A DNA stretch of 64,000 nucleotides from CAZERD01 sp964515405 (GTDB lineage: Bacteria; Campylobacterota_A; Desulfurellia; Desulfurellales; CAZERD01). The stretch is taken from positions 3,698 to 67,697 of the forward strand of contig CAZERD010000002.1 in assembly GCA_964515405.1 (NCBI GenBank). The letters are read 5' to 3'. The notes below the pieces were generated by a model. The model did not search any database, had not been told where the DNA came from, and worked only from the letters and a program-made list of their open reading frames with translations. A program made the position numbers and the translations under genes. Shown one piece after another: positions 47,912-56,428 of the stretch (positions within the stretch are counted from its first letter, which is position 1; each line of letters starts with the position of its first letter).

Positions 47912-49356
47912 AAAGGAAAAAACTGGAAATTATCGTGGGCTTGTTTATGGTAGGGGTACTGATAGTCCTGGGAGCAATGACAGCTGAAATGGGCAAAATA
48001 AAGCTCTCATCCCGCAAGGGCTACACCCTATACGCTGCCTTCAGCGATGTGTCAGGACTGTACAAGAACGCCAAAGTAAGGATAGCTGGCGTTGAAGTAG
48101 GCTCTGTAAGCAATATATTCCTTAAGTACGGAAAGGCCATAGTAGCCATGAAAATAGCAAGACAGTACAAAATACCCATCAATTCTACAGCTATCATAAG
48201 AAGTGAAGGATTCCTCGGAGAAAAATACGTGGAAATAAAACTCGGCAATGCAAAGAAGTATCTAACCAACGGAGAGTACATAAGATATGGTGTAGCCGGA
48301 AATGGATTCAACGCACTCATGACAAAAGCAAATAAACTATTAAACAAGCACAACAGACAAAATATAGCCGAGATACTCAAGGAGTTTAAACAGCTCGGAA
48401 AACAGTTAAACGAACTAATATCAGAAAACAGGAAGAATGTATCCATTACTATACAACAGGCAAAAATATCCATGAAGAATCTAAAACAGTCCCTTGAATA
48501 CCTCAAAGAAATACTCAAGGAAAATAGAAGCAACGTCAAAGAAACAGTCGTGCAGGCACGGAGGGCAATGGAAGAACTGAACAAAGTACTTCAGAATATA
48601 TCATGGCTTTTAGTATCAATGAAACAGGGAAAGGGAACTATAGGTCAGCTCCTAATAAACAAGTCTCTCTACAACAACCTCAATGAAACAACAGAAAACG
48701 TTAAACAAATAGCACAAAAAATAAACTCCGGGAAGGGTACTATAGGTAAACTAATAAACGACAACGCACTCTACAACAACCTAAATGACACGCTCGTGGA
48801 TATAAAGAACTACCTCCGAGCTGCAAACAGAACACTATTTGAGGTATACGGAAATACAGAATATAATTTTAAAAATGATGATACACAAAACTCCGTAGGG
48901 GTTAAAATATATACAACACCTGACAGGTTCTACAAAATAGGGGCAGTGGTTCAAAGGAACTATAAAAACTCACCCAACCCATCAGGTCCTGAGTCAAACG
49001 TGGTGCGATTTACCGCCTTAATGGGCAAGAGGTACTACAACTTCGTAGTTAAGGGTGGCGTAATACAGTCAACTGTGGGTGTAGGCGCTGATTACTACAC
49101 ACTCGGCGATAAGTTAAAATTCGGTATAGAGGCCTTTGACTTTAGTCACAGAAACGATATAAGAGACAGATATCCGCAATTAAAAGCCAAAATCTCCTAC
49201 ACATTTCTCCAGCACTTCACGTTGTTTGGAGGTGTAAATGAAATACTCAACACAAAAAGCAGATCTATATTCGTTGGGGGCGGTGTTGATCTTTACAACA
49301 GTGACCTGAAATATGCTATAGGGAGTGCGGCCAGCGCCGCAAGCTTGGCAAAATAA
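47908..49356 (+). CDS. mlaD: MCE-domain (MlaD-like) protein with coiled coil and C-terminal beta-barrel-like domain
   Basis: 482 aa, about three times a simple MlaD. One N-terminal membrane helix (about 8-27), one MCE domain (about 35-115, YTLYAAFSDVSGLYKNAKVRI, GFLGEKYVEIKLG), a long helical region (about 125-310) with two MCE-type repeats (GKGTIGQLLINKSLYNNLNE and GKGTIGKLINDNALYNNLND), then about 170 residues of alternating polar/hydrophobic strands (FVVKGGVIQSTVGVGADYY, SIFVGGGVDL). The last part resembles outer-membrane barrel strands, so it may reach the outer membrane. It should be the periplasmic lipid conduit of the MlaEF transporter. Confidence 0.85.
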   Translation: MKRKKLEIIVGLFMVGVLIVLGAMTAEMGKIKLSSRKGYTLYAAFSDVSGLYKNAKVRIAGVEVGSVSNIFLKYGKAIVAMKIARQYKIPINSTAIIRSEGFLGEKYVEIKLGNAKKYLTNGEYIRYGVAGNGFNALMTKANKLLNKHNRQNIAEILKEFKQLGKQLNELISENRKNVSITIQQAKISMKNLKQSLEYLKEILKENRSNVKETVVQARRAMEELNKVLQNISWLLVSMKQGKGTIGQLLINKSLYNNLNETTENVKQIAQKINSGKGTIGKLINDNALYNNLNDTLVDIKNYLRAANRTLFEVYGNTEYNFKNDDTQNSVGVKIYTTPDRFYKIGAVVQRNYKNSPNPSGPESNVVRFTALMGKRYYNFVVKGGVIQSTVGVGADYYTLGDKLKFGIEAFDFSHRNDIRDRYPQLKAKISYTFLQHFTLFGGVNEILNTKSRSIFVGGGVDLYNSDLKYAIGSAASAASLAK

Positions 49357-49922
49357 TGGACCTCCATCTACTCATACAATCCGTACTAACCGAGACCCCA
49401 ACGATATTAAATTCACCCCGAAAGAAAGCAGGTGTTATCGTACCCTTCTTAAGGGAGCAGAAGCAATGGTGTATATTATTCGAAAAGAGAGTTGAAGATA
49501 ATTCCGTACATAGTGGACAAATATGCTTACCCGGTGGTTCAGAAGAACCAAAAGACAAAAACCTACTTCAAACAGCGCTAAGAGAAACAGAGGAAGAAAT
49601 AGGAATCGGGAAGGAGCGAATAACTATACTGGGGTTCATAGAACCTGTATTTACTCTTGGCTCATACTTTGTCATCTACCCATTCGTGGGAGTTATAGAG
49701 CAACCACAACCCCTCAGACTAAACACAGATGAGGTAGCATATACGTTTACGGTACCCTTTAAGCATATACTCGACCTCCATCCTTTTAAAGAGAGAGTCT
49801 ACAAGCACAAAGATAGCACCCACACCACCTTTATTATCCCTTACAAAAATGAAATAATATGGGGCGCCACCTCAAGAATACTGGATGCACTGATTAGAAA
49901 AATCAAATCCCACCGTGGATAA
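49356..49922 (+). CDS. Nudix hydrolase, CoA pyrophosphatase-like
   Basis: 188 aa. It has the Nudix box (LPGGSEEPKD then LRETEEEIGIG) preceded by the VHSGQICLPGG motif of the NudL/CoA-diphosphatase group. Likely cleaves CoA, acyl-CoA or related nucleotides. It overlaps mlaD by TAATG and its stop abuts the convergent acs stop. Confidence 0.87.
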   Translation: MDLHLLIQSVLTETPTILNSPRKKAGVIVPFLREQKQWCILFEKRVEDNSVHSGQICLPGGSEEPKDKNLLQTALRETEEEIGIGKERITILGFIEPVFTLGSYFVIYPFVGVIEQPQPLRLNTDEVAYTFTVPFKHILDLHPFKERVYKHKDSTHTTFIIPYKNEIIWGATSRILDALIRKIKSHRG

Positions 49923-51878
49923 CTACTGATCTTGCTGCTCCACGGCCTCCTTAACCATATCTATCACCTTCATGTCTTCTATAGTGCTCAGATCCTGCTC
50001 TATACTCCTCCTATTGGCTATATCCTTTAATATTCTCCTCAACAACTTCCCGGAACGGGTTTTGGGTAATGCTTTAACGAAATATATACCTGAGGGTCTG
50101 GCAATTGGGCCTATCTGCTGGGCCACATGCTCCCTAAGTTCCCTAACAAGCTCATCCCTTGTCAAATACTCAGCCTTCTCCTTAAGAACAACAAATGCTA
50201 TGATCTCTTCTCCAGTAACCTCGTTAAACCTGCCAACCACAGCCGCCTCCGCCACATTTATATGAGAGGTCAATGCCGTTTCAATCTCAACACAACTTAT
50301 CCTATGGGCAGACACATTTATCACATCATCCTCTCTACCCTCCATCCAAAAATAGCCATCCTTATCCACATAAGCCAAATCTCCTGTGTAGTAGTATCTA
50401 CCACCAAACTTATCCCAGTATATTTCTCTGTAAAGACTGTCATTACCCCATATCGTCCTTATCATTGATGGCCAAGGTTTCTCAAAGACCAAATGCCCCC
50501 TTCTGTTGGGCTCCAAAATCGGGTTGCCCTCATCATCAACAACCATTGGAAATATACCAGGCACTGGTATCCCAACAGAACCAGGTCTCTGAGGAACTAT
50601 GGGAAGGGAAGAAATCATATGCCCAGCAGTTTCTGTTTGCCCGTAAGCATCAATAACTGGACATCTCCCGCCACCTACATGTTCATAATACCACATCCAC
50701 GCAGCTGGATTTAGCTTCTCGCCTCCAGTGGTAAGCAACCTGAGGGATGATATATCATGCTTCCTCGTCGGAGCTTCCCCAAACCTCATCAATGCCCTTA
50801 TAGCCGTGGGAGCTGTATACATAACATTTATATTGTACTTCTCAACAAGGTACCACCACTGGGACGGATCAGGATAGGTGGGCACGCCCTCATATATAAA
50901 CGTTGTAGCCCCTATAGACAAGGGACCATAAAGGGTATAGGAATGTCCTGATATCCACCCTATATCTGCCGTGCTCCAGAACGTATCCTCATCCTTAAGA
51001 TCAAATATCCATTTGGTTGTAAGTATTCTCCACAGAAGATACCCAGCAGTAGTGTGAACAACACCTTTCGGTTTACCTGTAGAACCAGAGGTATACAAAA
51101 CAAACAATGGATCCTCAGAGTCCATCTCCGCTGCCTCACAACTGGGGTGGGAATAGTCCGGATCACTCATGAGATCATGCCACCAAAAATCCCTTAAGGT
51201 CTTCATAGGGATCTCTGAGCGTGTGTGTTCAACCACCACCACATACCTCACACCAGAAGCCTCCCTCAAAGCTGCATCTACATTTCCCTTAAGAGAGGTG
51301 GTCTTACCAGCTCTTATACCTCCGTCTGCTGTTATCAGCACAGTAGGTTTAAGATCATTCACCCTCTCGGCTAATGCCTTTGATGACAAACCAGCAAATA
51401 CAACCGAATGTATAGCACCTATTCTTGCACAGGCAAGCATGGCTATGGCAAGTTCAGGGATCATCGGCATGTACATCACTACCGCATCCCCCCTTCTAAC
51501 TCCTAGAGTCTTCAGCACATTTGCAAATTTTCCAACCTGAAAAGACAGTTCCCTGTAGGTAAGTATCCTGCTCTCCCCAGTCTCACTTTCCCATATAATA
51601 GCTGCTTTGTTCTTCCTCCACCCTCTAAGATGCCTATCAATACAGTTGTAAGCCATATTCAACTTACCACCAACAAAGAACCTGTAAAATGGTGGATCGG
51701 AATCATCCAGCACGGACTCATACATTCTAAACCAGCTTATCTCCTCCCTTGCAAAACGGTCCCAGAACCCCACAAAGTCTCTCTCCGCCTCCTCTGAAAA
51801 CCTCCTATACAGCTCTGGTGTGAGATTGGCCTTTTCAAGAAAATCTGATACAACCCCCACTTCCCTTACAGCCACCAT
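49923..51878 (-). CDS. acs: Acetyl-CoA synthetase (AMP-forming)
   Basis: 651 aa. Motifs: YTSGSTGKPKGVVHTTAGY, YGQTETAGH, YYTGDLAYVDKDGYFWMEGR.DDVI, and the regulatory/catalytic lysine in LPKTRSGKLLRR (about 611-622). It activates acetate with ATP and CoA, releasing PPi that could feed the membrane pyrophosphatase. GGGAGGTG precedes the ATG. Convergent with the Nudix gene with no gap. Confidence 0.97.
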   Translation of the reverse strand: MVAVREVGVVSDFLEKANLTPELYRRFSEEAERDFVGFWDRFAREEISWFRMYESVLDDSDPPFYRFFVGGKLNMAYNCIDRHLRGWRKNKAAIIWESETGESRILTYRELSFQVGKFANVLKTLGVRRGDAVVMYMPMIPELAIAMLACARIGAIHSVVFAGLSSKALAERVNDLKPTVLITADGGIRAGKTTSLKGNVDAALREASGVRYVVVVEHTRSEIPMKTLRDFWWHDLMSDPDYSHPSCEAAEMDSEDPLFVLYTSGSTGKPKGVVHTTAGYLLWRILTTKWIFDLKDEDTFWSTADIGWISGHSYTLYGPLSIGATTFIYEGVPTYPDPSQWWYLVEKYNINVMYTAPTAIRALMRFGEAPTRKHDISSLRLLTTGGEKLNPAAWMWYYEHVGGGRCPVIDAYGQTETAGHMISSLPIVPQRPGSVGIPVPGIFPMVVDDEGNPILEPNRRGHLVFEKPWPSMIRTIWGNDSLYREIYWDKFGGRYYYTGDLAYVDKDGYFWMEGREDDVINVSAHRISCVEIETALTSHINVAEAAVVGRFNEVTGEEIIAFVVLKEKAEYLTRDELVRELREHVAQQIGPIARPSGIYFVKALPKTRSGKLLRRILKDIANRRSIEQDLSTIEDMKVIDMVKEAVEQQDQ

Positions 51879-51922
51879 AATTCACCTCCCTGCGGATTAT
51901 AACGCTCCACCCTGTTTTCAAC

Positions 51923-51951
51923 ACAATATTAGATGTAAATCCACATGTCAA
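51923..51951 (-). promoter_or_regulatory. Promoter of acs
   Basis: Minus-strand TTGACA (51951-51946), 17 nt, TATTGT (51928-51923), in the 138-bp gap between cupin gene and acs. Leader about 38 nt. Confidence 0.7.
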
Positions 51952-52016
51952 GCATATTGAAAACTGGAGCTGGAAAGGATCAATATAGTACCCGCATCAC
52001 ATGCATCCCCTTTCAC

Positions 52017-52469
52017 TTATTGTGAGTGCGAACCACCTAGTACAACCTCCTCGGCCTTGCTCCATGGCGGCGAGACTATACAGAGAAAAGTAAACTCACT
52101 ATCCGATCTGTTTTCAGCCCACTGAACCACGTTCGGCGCTATGTAAATAGCCATACCCGGTTCAACTCTTATTGTTTTGCCACCCACATGAAGTAACGCG
52201 ACCCCATCAAGTATAAAATAAACCTGCGCGCTCCTTGTAAGTTTATGCGGAGCAGTACTCCTATGAGCACCAAGCGTTATATAAGCCACGCTAAAACCAG
52301 GGTTTACCCCATCATTCTTAGGATGAATCACCTCCCTCACATTAAAACCTCCACCAAACACCTTAACAGGACATTGAGAGACCCTTTTCACCAAGAACTC
52401 AACACCACCAGCATATAGTGGACTAACAACCACAAATACTATTAGCAACGACAGAAAAACCCTCCTCAT
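52017..52469 (-). CDS. Exported cupin-domain protein
   Basis: 150 aa from ATG 52469, preceded by GGGGGTGAA. Signal peptide at residues 1 to about 22 (RRVFLSLLIVFVV...YAG). One cupin domain follows: GAHRSTAPHKLTRSAQVYFILDG and GGKTIRVEPGMAIYIAP, with His residues that may bind metal. Role unknown. It lies 78 bp downstream of hcp on the same strand and may be co-transcribed with it. Confidence 0.75.
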   Translation of the reverse strand: MRRVFLSLLIVFVVVSPLYAGGVEFLVKRVSQCPVKVFGGGFNVREVIHPKNDGVNPGFSVAYITLGAHRSTAPHKLTRSAQVYFILDGVALLHVGGKTIRVEPGMAIYIAPNVVQWAENRSDSEFTFLCIVSPPWSKAEEVVLGGSHSQ

Positions 52470-52547
52470 TTCACCCCCTCCCCTGGGTTTTCCGAAATTA
52501 TATTCACACAGACACACAGGATCAATAATAGTATAGGGGGAAACCCC

Positions 52548-54164
52548 CTACCCTATCAACTCCCTCATATCTGTATCAACGTCTGTGATACCCGATATGT
52601 TGAACTTATCAACAAGCACATTCAACACATCCGGTGAAACAAAGGCTGGCAACGTCGGTCCCAGTTTGATATTCTTCACACCCAAATATAATAACGCCAA
52701 CAAAACAGCAACAGCCTTCTGCTCGTACCAGGCTATATTGTACGCTATAGGGAGTTCGTTAATATCATTTAATCCAAATACCTCCTTGAGTTTCAAAGCT
52801 ATAAGGAGAAGTGAATAACTATCATTGCATTGTCCTGCATCAAGCACCCTCGGTATGCCGTTAATATCTCCAAGGTCAAGCTTGTTGTATCGGAATTTCG
52901 CACACCCAGCCGTTAGTATAACCGTATCACGCGGGAGTCTTCTGGCAAATTCCGTATAATATTCTCTTGTTTTGTGTCTACCGTCACACCCAGCCATCAC
53001 CACAAACTTCCTTATAGTCCCAGATTTAACAGCTTCAACAACCTTATCTGCAAGCCTAAAGACCTGTTCATGCGCGAAACCTCCAATTATTCTGCCGTGC
53101 TCTATTTCAACAGGAGGATTACACGTCCTTGCCATTTCTATTATCTCAGAGAAATCCTTGGGCTTGCCATCCTTCCTGTCTGATATATGCTTAACTCCAG
53201 GAAATCCTACATTACCTGTTGTAAATACTCTATGCTTATAGGAATCCTTCGGTGGAGTGAGGCAATTTGTCGTCACGAGTATAGGCCCATTGAACAATTC
53301 AAACTCCCTATCCTGCATCCACCACGCGTTGCCGTAATTACCCACGAAATGCTTATACCTCTTGAAGGCAGGATAATAATTCGCTGGTAGCATCTCTCCA
53401 TGAGTATACACATCCACACCTGTACCCTCAGTTTGCTCAAGCAGCTCTTCCATATCTTTAAGATCATGACCCGAGATGAGTATTCCCGGATTCCTCCTGA
53501 CACCTATATCCACCTCTGTCATTTCCGGGTGCCCGTAGGTCTCCGTATTCGCCCTATCCAGCAAAGCCATAACCTTAACAGCTGTTTCACCTGTTCTCAT
53601 AACATACCCCATTAGCTCTTCCACGCTCAGCTTCTCTGTGGTAGCCGCTAAGGCATTCGCAACAAATCTAGTCACATTATCATCCCTATACCCCAACACC
53701 GAAGCGTGATCGTAGTATGCAGCTATGCCTTTGAGACCATATATAATCAATTCCTTCAAGGAACGAATATCCTCATCAGTCTCCTTTAGTATACCAGCAT
53801 CCGCAGCCTTGGCCAAAAACTCCTCCTTAGTTGAACCAGTCCATACAGCAGAATCGTGCAGACTGTTCTCAGATACGCTGTATTTCCTCTTCAGCTCATC
53901 CCTTATTCTTAATCCTTCGCGAATAGCCTCTGTTATCCTGTCCTCATCAAAGTTGACGTTTGTAATAGTGGTAAACAGAGCCTTCGTCATAAACATGGAT
54001 GCCTCCTTGTCCTGTTCGCCTGCCCTCTTTAAAACCACAGCTATACCCTTGGTAACATATACAAGCAGGTCCTCAAGATTGGCAACTTTCTCATTCTTCC
54101 CACAGATACCCCTCTTTACACACCCAGTATTTTTCAATGTCTCTTGACACTGATAGCAAAACAT
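52548..54164 (-). CDS. hcp: Hybrid cluster protein (hydroxylamine/NO reductase family)
   Basis: 538 aa from ATG 54164, the family start, preceded by AGGAGGTG. N-terminal cysteines C3-x2-C6-x8-C15-x5-C21 mark the [4Fe-4S] class common in anaerobes. The hybrid cluster ligands appear in DDIRSL...H region, [34 protein letters not shown] and [11 protein letters not shown]. Hcp reduces NO or hydroxylamine and protects from nitrosative stress. A CRP/FNR-type regulator is divergently encoded, with a palindrome between them. Confidence 0.96.
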   Translation of the reverse strand: MFCYQCQETLKNTGCVKRGICGKNEKVANLEDLLVYVTKGIAVVLKRAGEQDKEASMFMTKALFTTITNVNFDEDRITEAIREGLRIRDELKRKYSVSENSLHDSAVWTGSTKEEFLAKAADAGILKETDEDIRSLKELIIYGLKGIAAYYDHASVLGYRDDNVTRFVANALAATTEKLSVEELMGYVMRTGETAVKVMALLDRANTETYGHPEMTEVDIGVRRNPGILISGHDLKDMEELLEQTEGTGVDVYTHGEMLPANYYPAFKRYKHFVGNYGNAWWMQDREFELFNGPILVTTNCLTPPKDSYKHRVFTTGNVGFPGVKHISDRKDGKPKDFSEIIEMARTCNPPVEIEHGRIIGGFAHEQVFRLADKVVEAVKSGTIRKFVVMAGCDGRHKTREYYTEFARRLPRDTVILTAGCAKFRYNKLDLGDINGIPRVLDAGQCNDSYSLLLIALKLKEVFGLNDINELPIAYNIAWYEQKAVAVLLALLYLGVKNIKLGPTLPAFVSPDVLNVLVDKFNISGITDVDTDMRELIG

Positions 54165-54195
54165 AGTTACACCTCCTTGATTTTTCTGAGCACAG

Positions 54196-54234
54196 GTTAT
54201 ACTAATGGTTGTATGGTTCATTGATGAAGGTCAA
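54196..54234. promoter_or_regulatory. FNR/HcpR-type operator between hcp and its regulator gene
   Basis: TTGAT-GAAG-GTCAA at 54221-54234 is a 14-bp FNR/HcpR-like palindrome. For hcp, a minus-strand TATAAC at 54201-54196 puts the site about 38-41 bp upstream of the start, an activating position. For the regulator, TATACT at 54198-54203 puts it about 18 bp downstream, a repressing position that also covers its ribosome-binding site. Confidence 0.7.
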
Positions 54235-54238
54235 GAAA

Positions 54239-54877
54239 ATGGAAAAAAAAGAAGCCATAAGGTTTTTACTGAAATCTCTGAAAATCAACTATGACCTTGA
54301 TTTCTTCAACTATCTCAACTCCATCTCATCACTGGTAAGGAAGAAAAAAAGAGAAATCATATTCCTGGAAAATGAAGAGGGTTCAAACCTCTACTTCCTA
54401 CTATCAGGTAGCGTAAAACTCTACAAAACAAATGATGAAGGAAGAGAAGCTGTCATACATTTCGTGGAACCCGGAGAATTCTTCGCTGAAATTGTGTTGT
54501 TTCTGGAGAACAGATACCCAGTGAGTGCTATTACAATTAAAGAGTCCCAGTTACTATCAATAGATGCTGAAAAAATGTTTTACATAATCAGGAGTGATCC
54601 CGAACTCGCGATGAAACTCATAGGCATATTTGCCCATAGATTAAACTACATGGCTGATGTAATCAAAAACTTGTCTATTATGGACACCCGCGATAAATTC
54701 CTCAACTACCTCAACAGGGTCAAGGACGAAAATAACATTATACATCTCAATATACCCAAGCAGGAAATAGCTCTCCTTCTTGGGATAGCACCGGAAACAT
54801 TCTCCCGGGTACTAAAACAACTCTCAGAGCAGGGAATTCTTGAGATCCAGGGCAAAACAATAAAGTTGCTCAGATAG
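54239..54877 (+). CDS. CRP/FNR-family transcriptional regulator (HcpR/Dnr-like)
   Basis: 212 aa from ATG 54239, 8 nt after GAAGG; an upstream TTG and ATG are possible. Cyclic-nucleotide-like beta roll (about 35-120), dimer helix, and a C-terminal HTH with IALLLGIAPETFSRVLKQL. The E--SR pattern of its recognition helix is that of FNR, which reads TTGAT half-sites, as found just upstream. There is no cysteine in the protein, so it is not an iron-sulfur FNR. A heme or other NO sensor, as in HcpR and Dnr, is likely. Convergent with the C45-like gene, stops abutting. Confidence 0.88.
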   Translation: MEKKEAIRFLLKSLKINYDLDFFNYLNSISSLVRKKKREIIFLENEEGSNLYFLLSGSVKLYKTNDEGREAVIHFVEPGEFFAEIVLFLENRYPVSAITIKESQLLSIDAEKMFYIIRSDPELAMKLIGIFAHRLNYMADVIKNLSIMDTRDKFLNYLNRVKDENNIIHLNIPKQEIALLLGIAPETFSRVLKQLSEQGILEIQGKTIKLLR

Positions 54878-56278
54878 TTACGGCTTCTCCCCAAAGAAAA
54901 ACACTACCCAAGGCTCGCTGGGCCTACTTTCCAAATATCCCTTGAGATAATCCCATTGTATGTGTTCCTTTAAGAATTTCTCAGCATCAAACGGCATTCC
55001 ACTTGAATTGCCCCAACGTGCCCAAAAACTCATATGCCTTGCCATTCTTGAGTCTATAACTTTTCCATCCACAGCACCCCGAGGTTGAAAGGGCAAAGGT
55101 CTACCCAGCTGACTCATGTAATATCTGGGATCAAGCTCGTAGTGGCCATCTATCGTTCTTGAACTTGGGTTTATTTTGTGAAGATACACATCATAATGAT
55201 CCGCTAGTATCCTTTTAGCTATATTTGCGTCAATTCGGCCGTAATACTTCTTCATAAGCTCCGTAAGCCTAACCTGTCTCGCCCCTTGATGTCTCCTTAT
55301 ATCTGCATAGCCCGTATTTGAACACTCAAGGTTCCTGATTCTGGGATCCAGGGGAGCATTAAACCCTATATAATAGCCACTTTTCGTCTTCCATACATGA
55401 TAGTACTTGAGCCCTAACTCAAGCCTCATAATCTCCCCAGTGTTGATATTCCCAAATAACCAATCATTCGCGTAACCCCCGGTATTACCCTTCAGCATTA
55501 TCCTTACATAATCCTTCAACGTACTCCCATACTGCATAGCCTTCCTTATCCTAATAAACTCAGGTATTCCATTGGGATTATAAGGCCTAAATCCACCTAT
55601 AGTAGTCTCTGTACCAACTATTCCTGCACTCGTCACAAAGAAATCAGACATGCTGTATATGTAACCAGGCATAGACTGCATAAGTATTCTGTAGCCTCTA
55701 TTAGGTTTAAGATCCAATATAACATTCAAAAACTGACACACTGCAAAATTGCACCACGAATTATGAGCCATAACGATACCACCACTCTTTGTGACCCTAC
55801 CAGTAGCTATAAAAGCGCTACATTTGGTTTTTTGAGGGTGGTAATACCTACCCTCCTCCTGATTGGGCCACCAATAATAAACAAGCTCAAAATAAGCGTT
55901 CCACAGCAACACATCCTTCCAACTAATATTCAAACCCCTCTTTCTCGCCCCGGCAGCTATACCTTTTATCTCAAACATATATTCCTTTGGCACCTTATTC
56001 GCATACAATTTCACAGCCCAGTGTCTAAAAAAAGACCATCTCTTCCCTGTGTTCCAGTACGTAAGGTACTTCATCGTCCGTAGAGCCTTCCCAAGCCTAT
56101 CAGCTATTAGATACCCATACTCAACCCCCCTTTGATATGGTTTGCCCTCCACATGCACATATACCCATCCCGCCTTATCAAACCTATAACCCTTACCATA
56201 TCTCATGACCGTACCAGCAACACCAAGACCCTGAAACAGGAAGACACAACCAAACACAAACATCACTACCATTCTCAT
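54878..56278 (-). CDS. Secreted C45/phospholipase-B-like Ntn hydrolase
   Basis: 466 aa. Signal peptide (1 to about 21). The region KTKCSAFIATGRVTKSGGIVMAHN (residues about 147-170, Cys near 150) looks like the autocleavage site and new N-terminal Cys nucleophile of the C45 acyltransferase / phospholipase-B-like family; later YANDWLFGNINTGEI and SNTGYADIRRHQGARQVR are also family-like. Members hydrolyse amides or lipid esters, often after self-processing. An earlier IKGIAAGARKRGLNISW helix matches the family. Target unknown. GGGGGTG precedes the ATG. Confidence 0.7.
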   Translation of the reverse strand: MRMVVMFVFGCVFLFQGLGVAGTVMRYGKGYRFDKAGWVYVHVEGKPYQRGVEYGYLIADRLGKALRTMKYLTYWNTGKRWSFFRHWAVKLYANKVPKEYMFEIKGIAAGARKRGLNISWKDVLLWNAYFELVYYWWPNQEEGRYYHPQKTKCSAFIATGRVTKSGGIVMAHNSWCNFAVCQFLNVILDLKPNRGYRILMQSMPGYIYSMSDFFVTSAGIVGTETTIGGFRPYNPNGIPEFIRIRKAMQYGSTLKDYVRIMLKGNTGGYANDWLFGNINTGEIMRLELGLKYYHVWKTKSGYYIGFNAPLDPRIRNLECSNTGYADIRRHQGARQVRLTELMKKYYGRIDANIAKRILADHYDVYLHKINPSSRTIDGHYELDPRYYMSQLGRPLPFQPRGAVDGKVIDSRMARHMSFWARWGNSSGMPFDAEKFLKEHIQWDYLKGYLESRPSEPWVVFFFGEKP

Positions 56279-56371
56279 ACTTACACCCCCAAGCTTTCCT
56301 CAAAGATAAGATTATATCCCACCTAGCAAAAGAATATAATACTCATGAAGCTCCATCAATCAAGACAAACC

Positions 56372-56404
56372 CTTATTGAACAATAAGCCAGCTTTTGATA
56401 TCCT
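56372..56404 (+). promoter_or_regulatory. Promoter with inverted repeat ahead of the MutS-like pair
   Basis: CTTATTG-AA-CAATAAG at 56372-56387 is a perfect 7+2+7 inverted repeat. It covers TTGAAC (56376-56381), which with a 17-nt spacer and TATCCT (56399-56404) makes a moderate promoter. An alternative TATAAT is at 56335-56340. A repressor binding here would block the -35 box. Confidence 0.45.
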
Positions 56405-56428
56405 CCCTTACAAACCGGGGGTGTTCCA

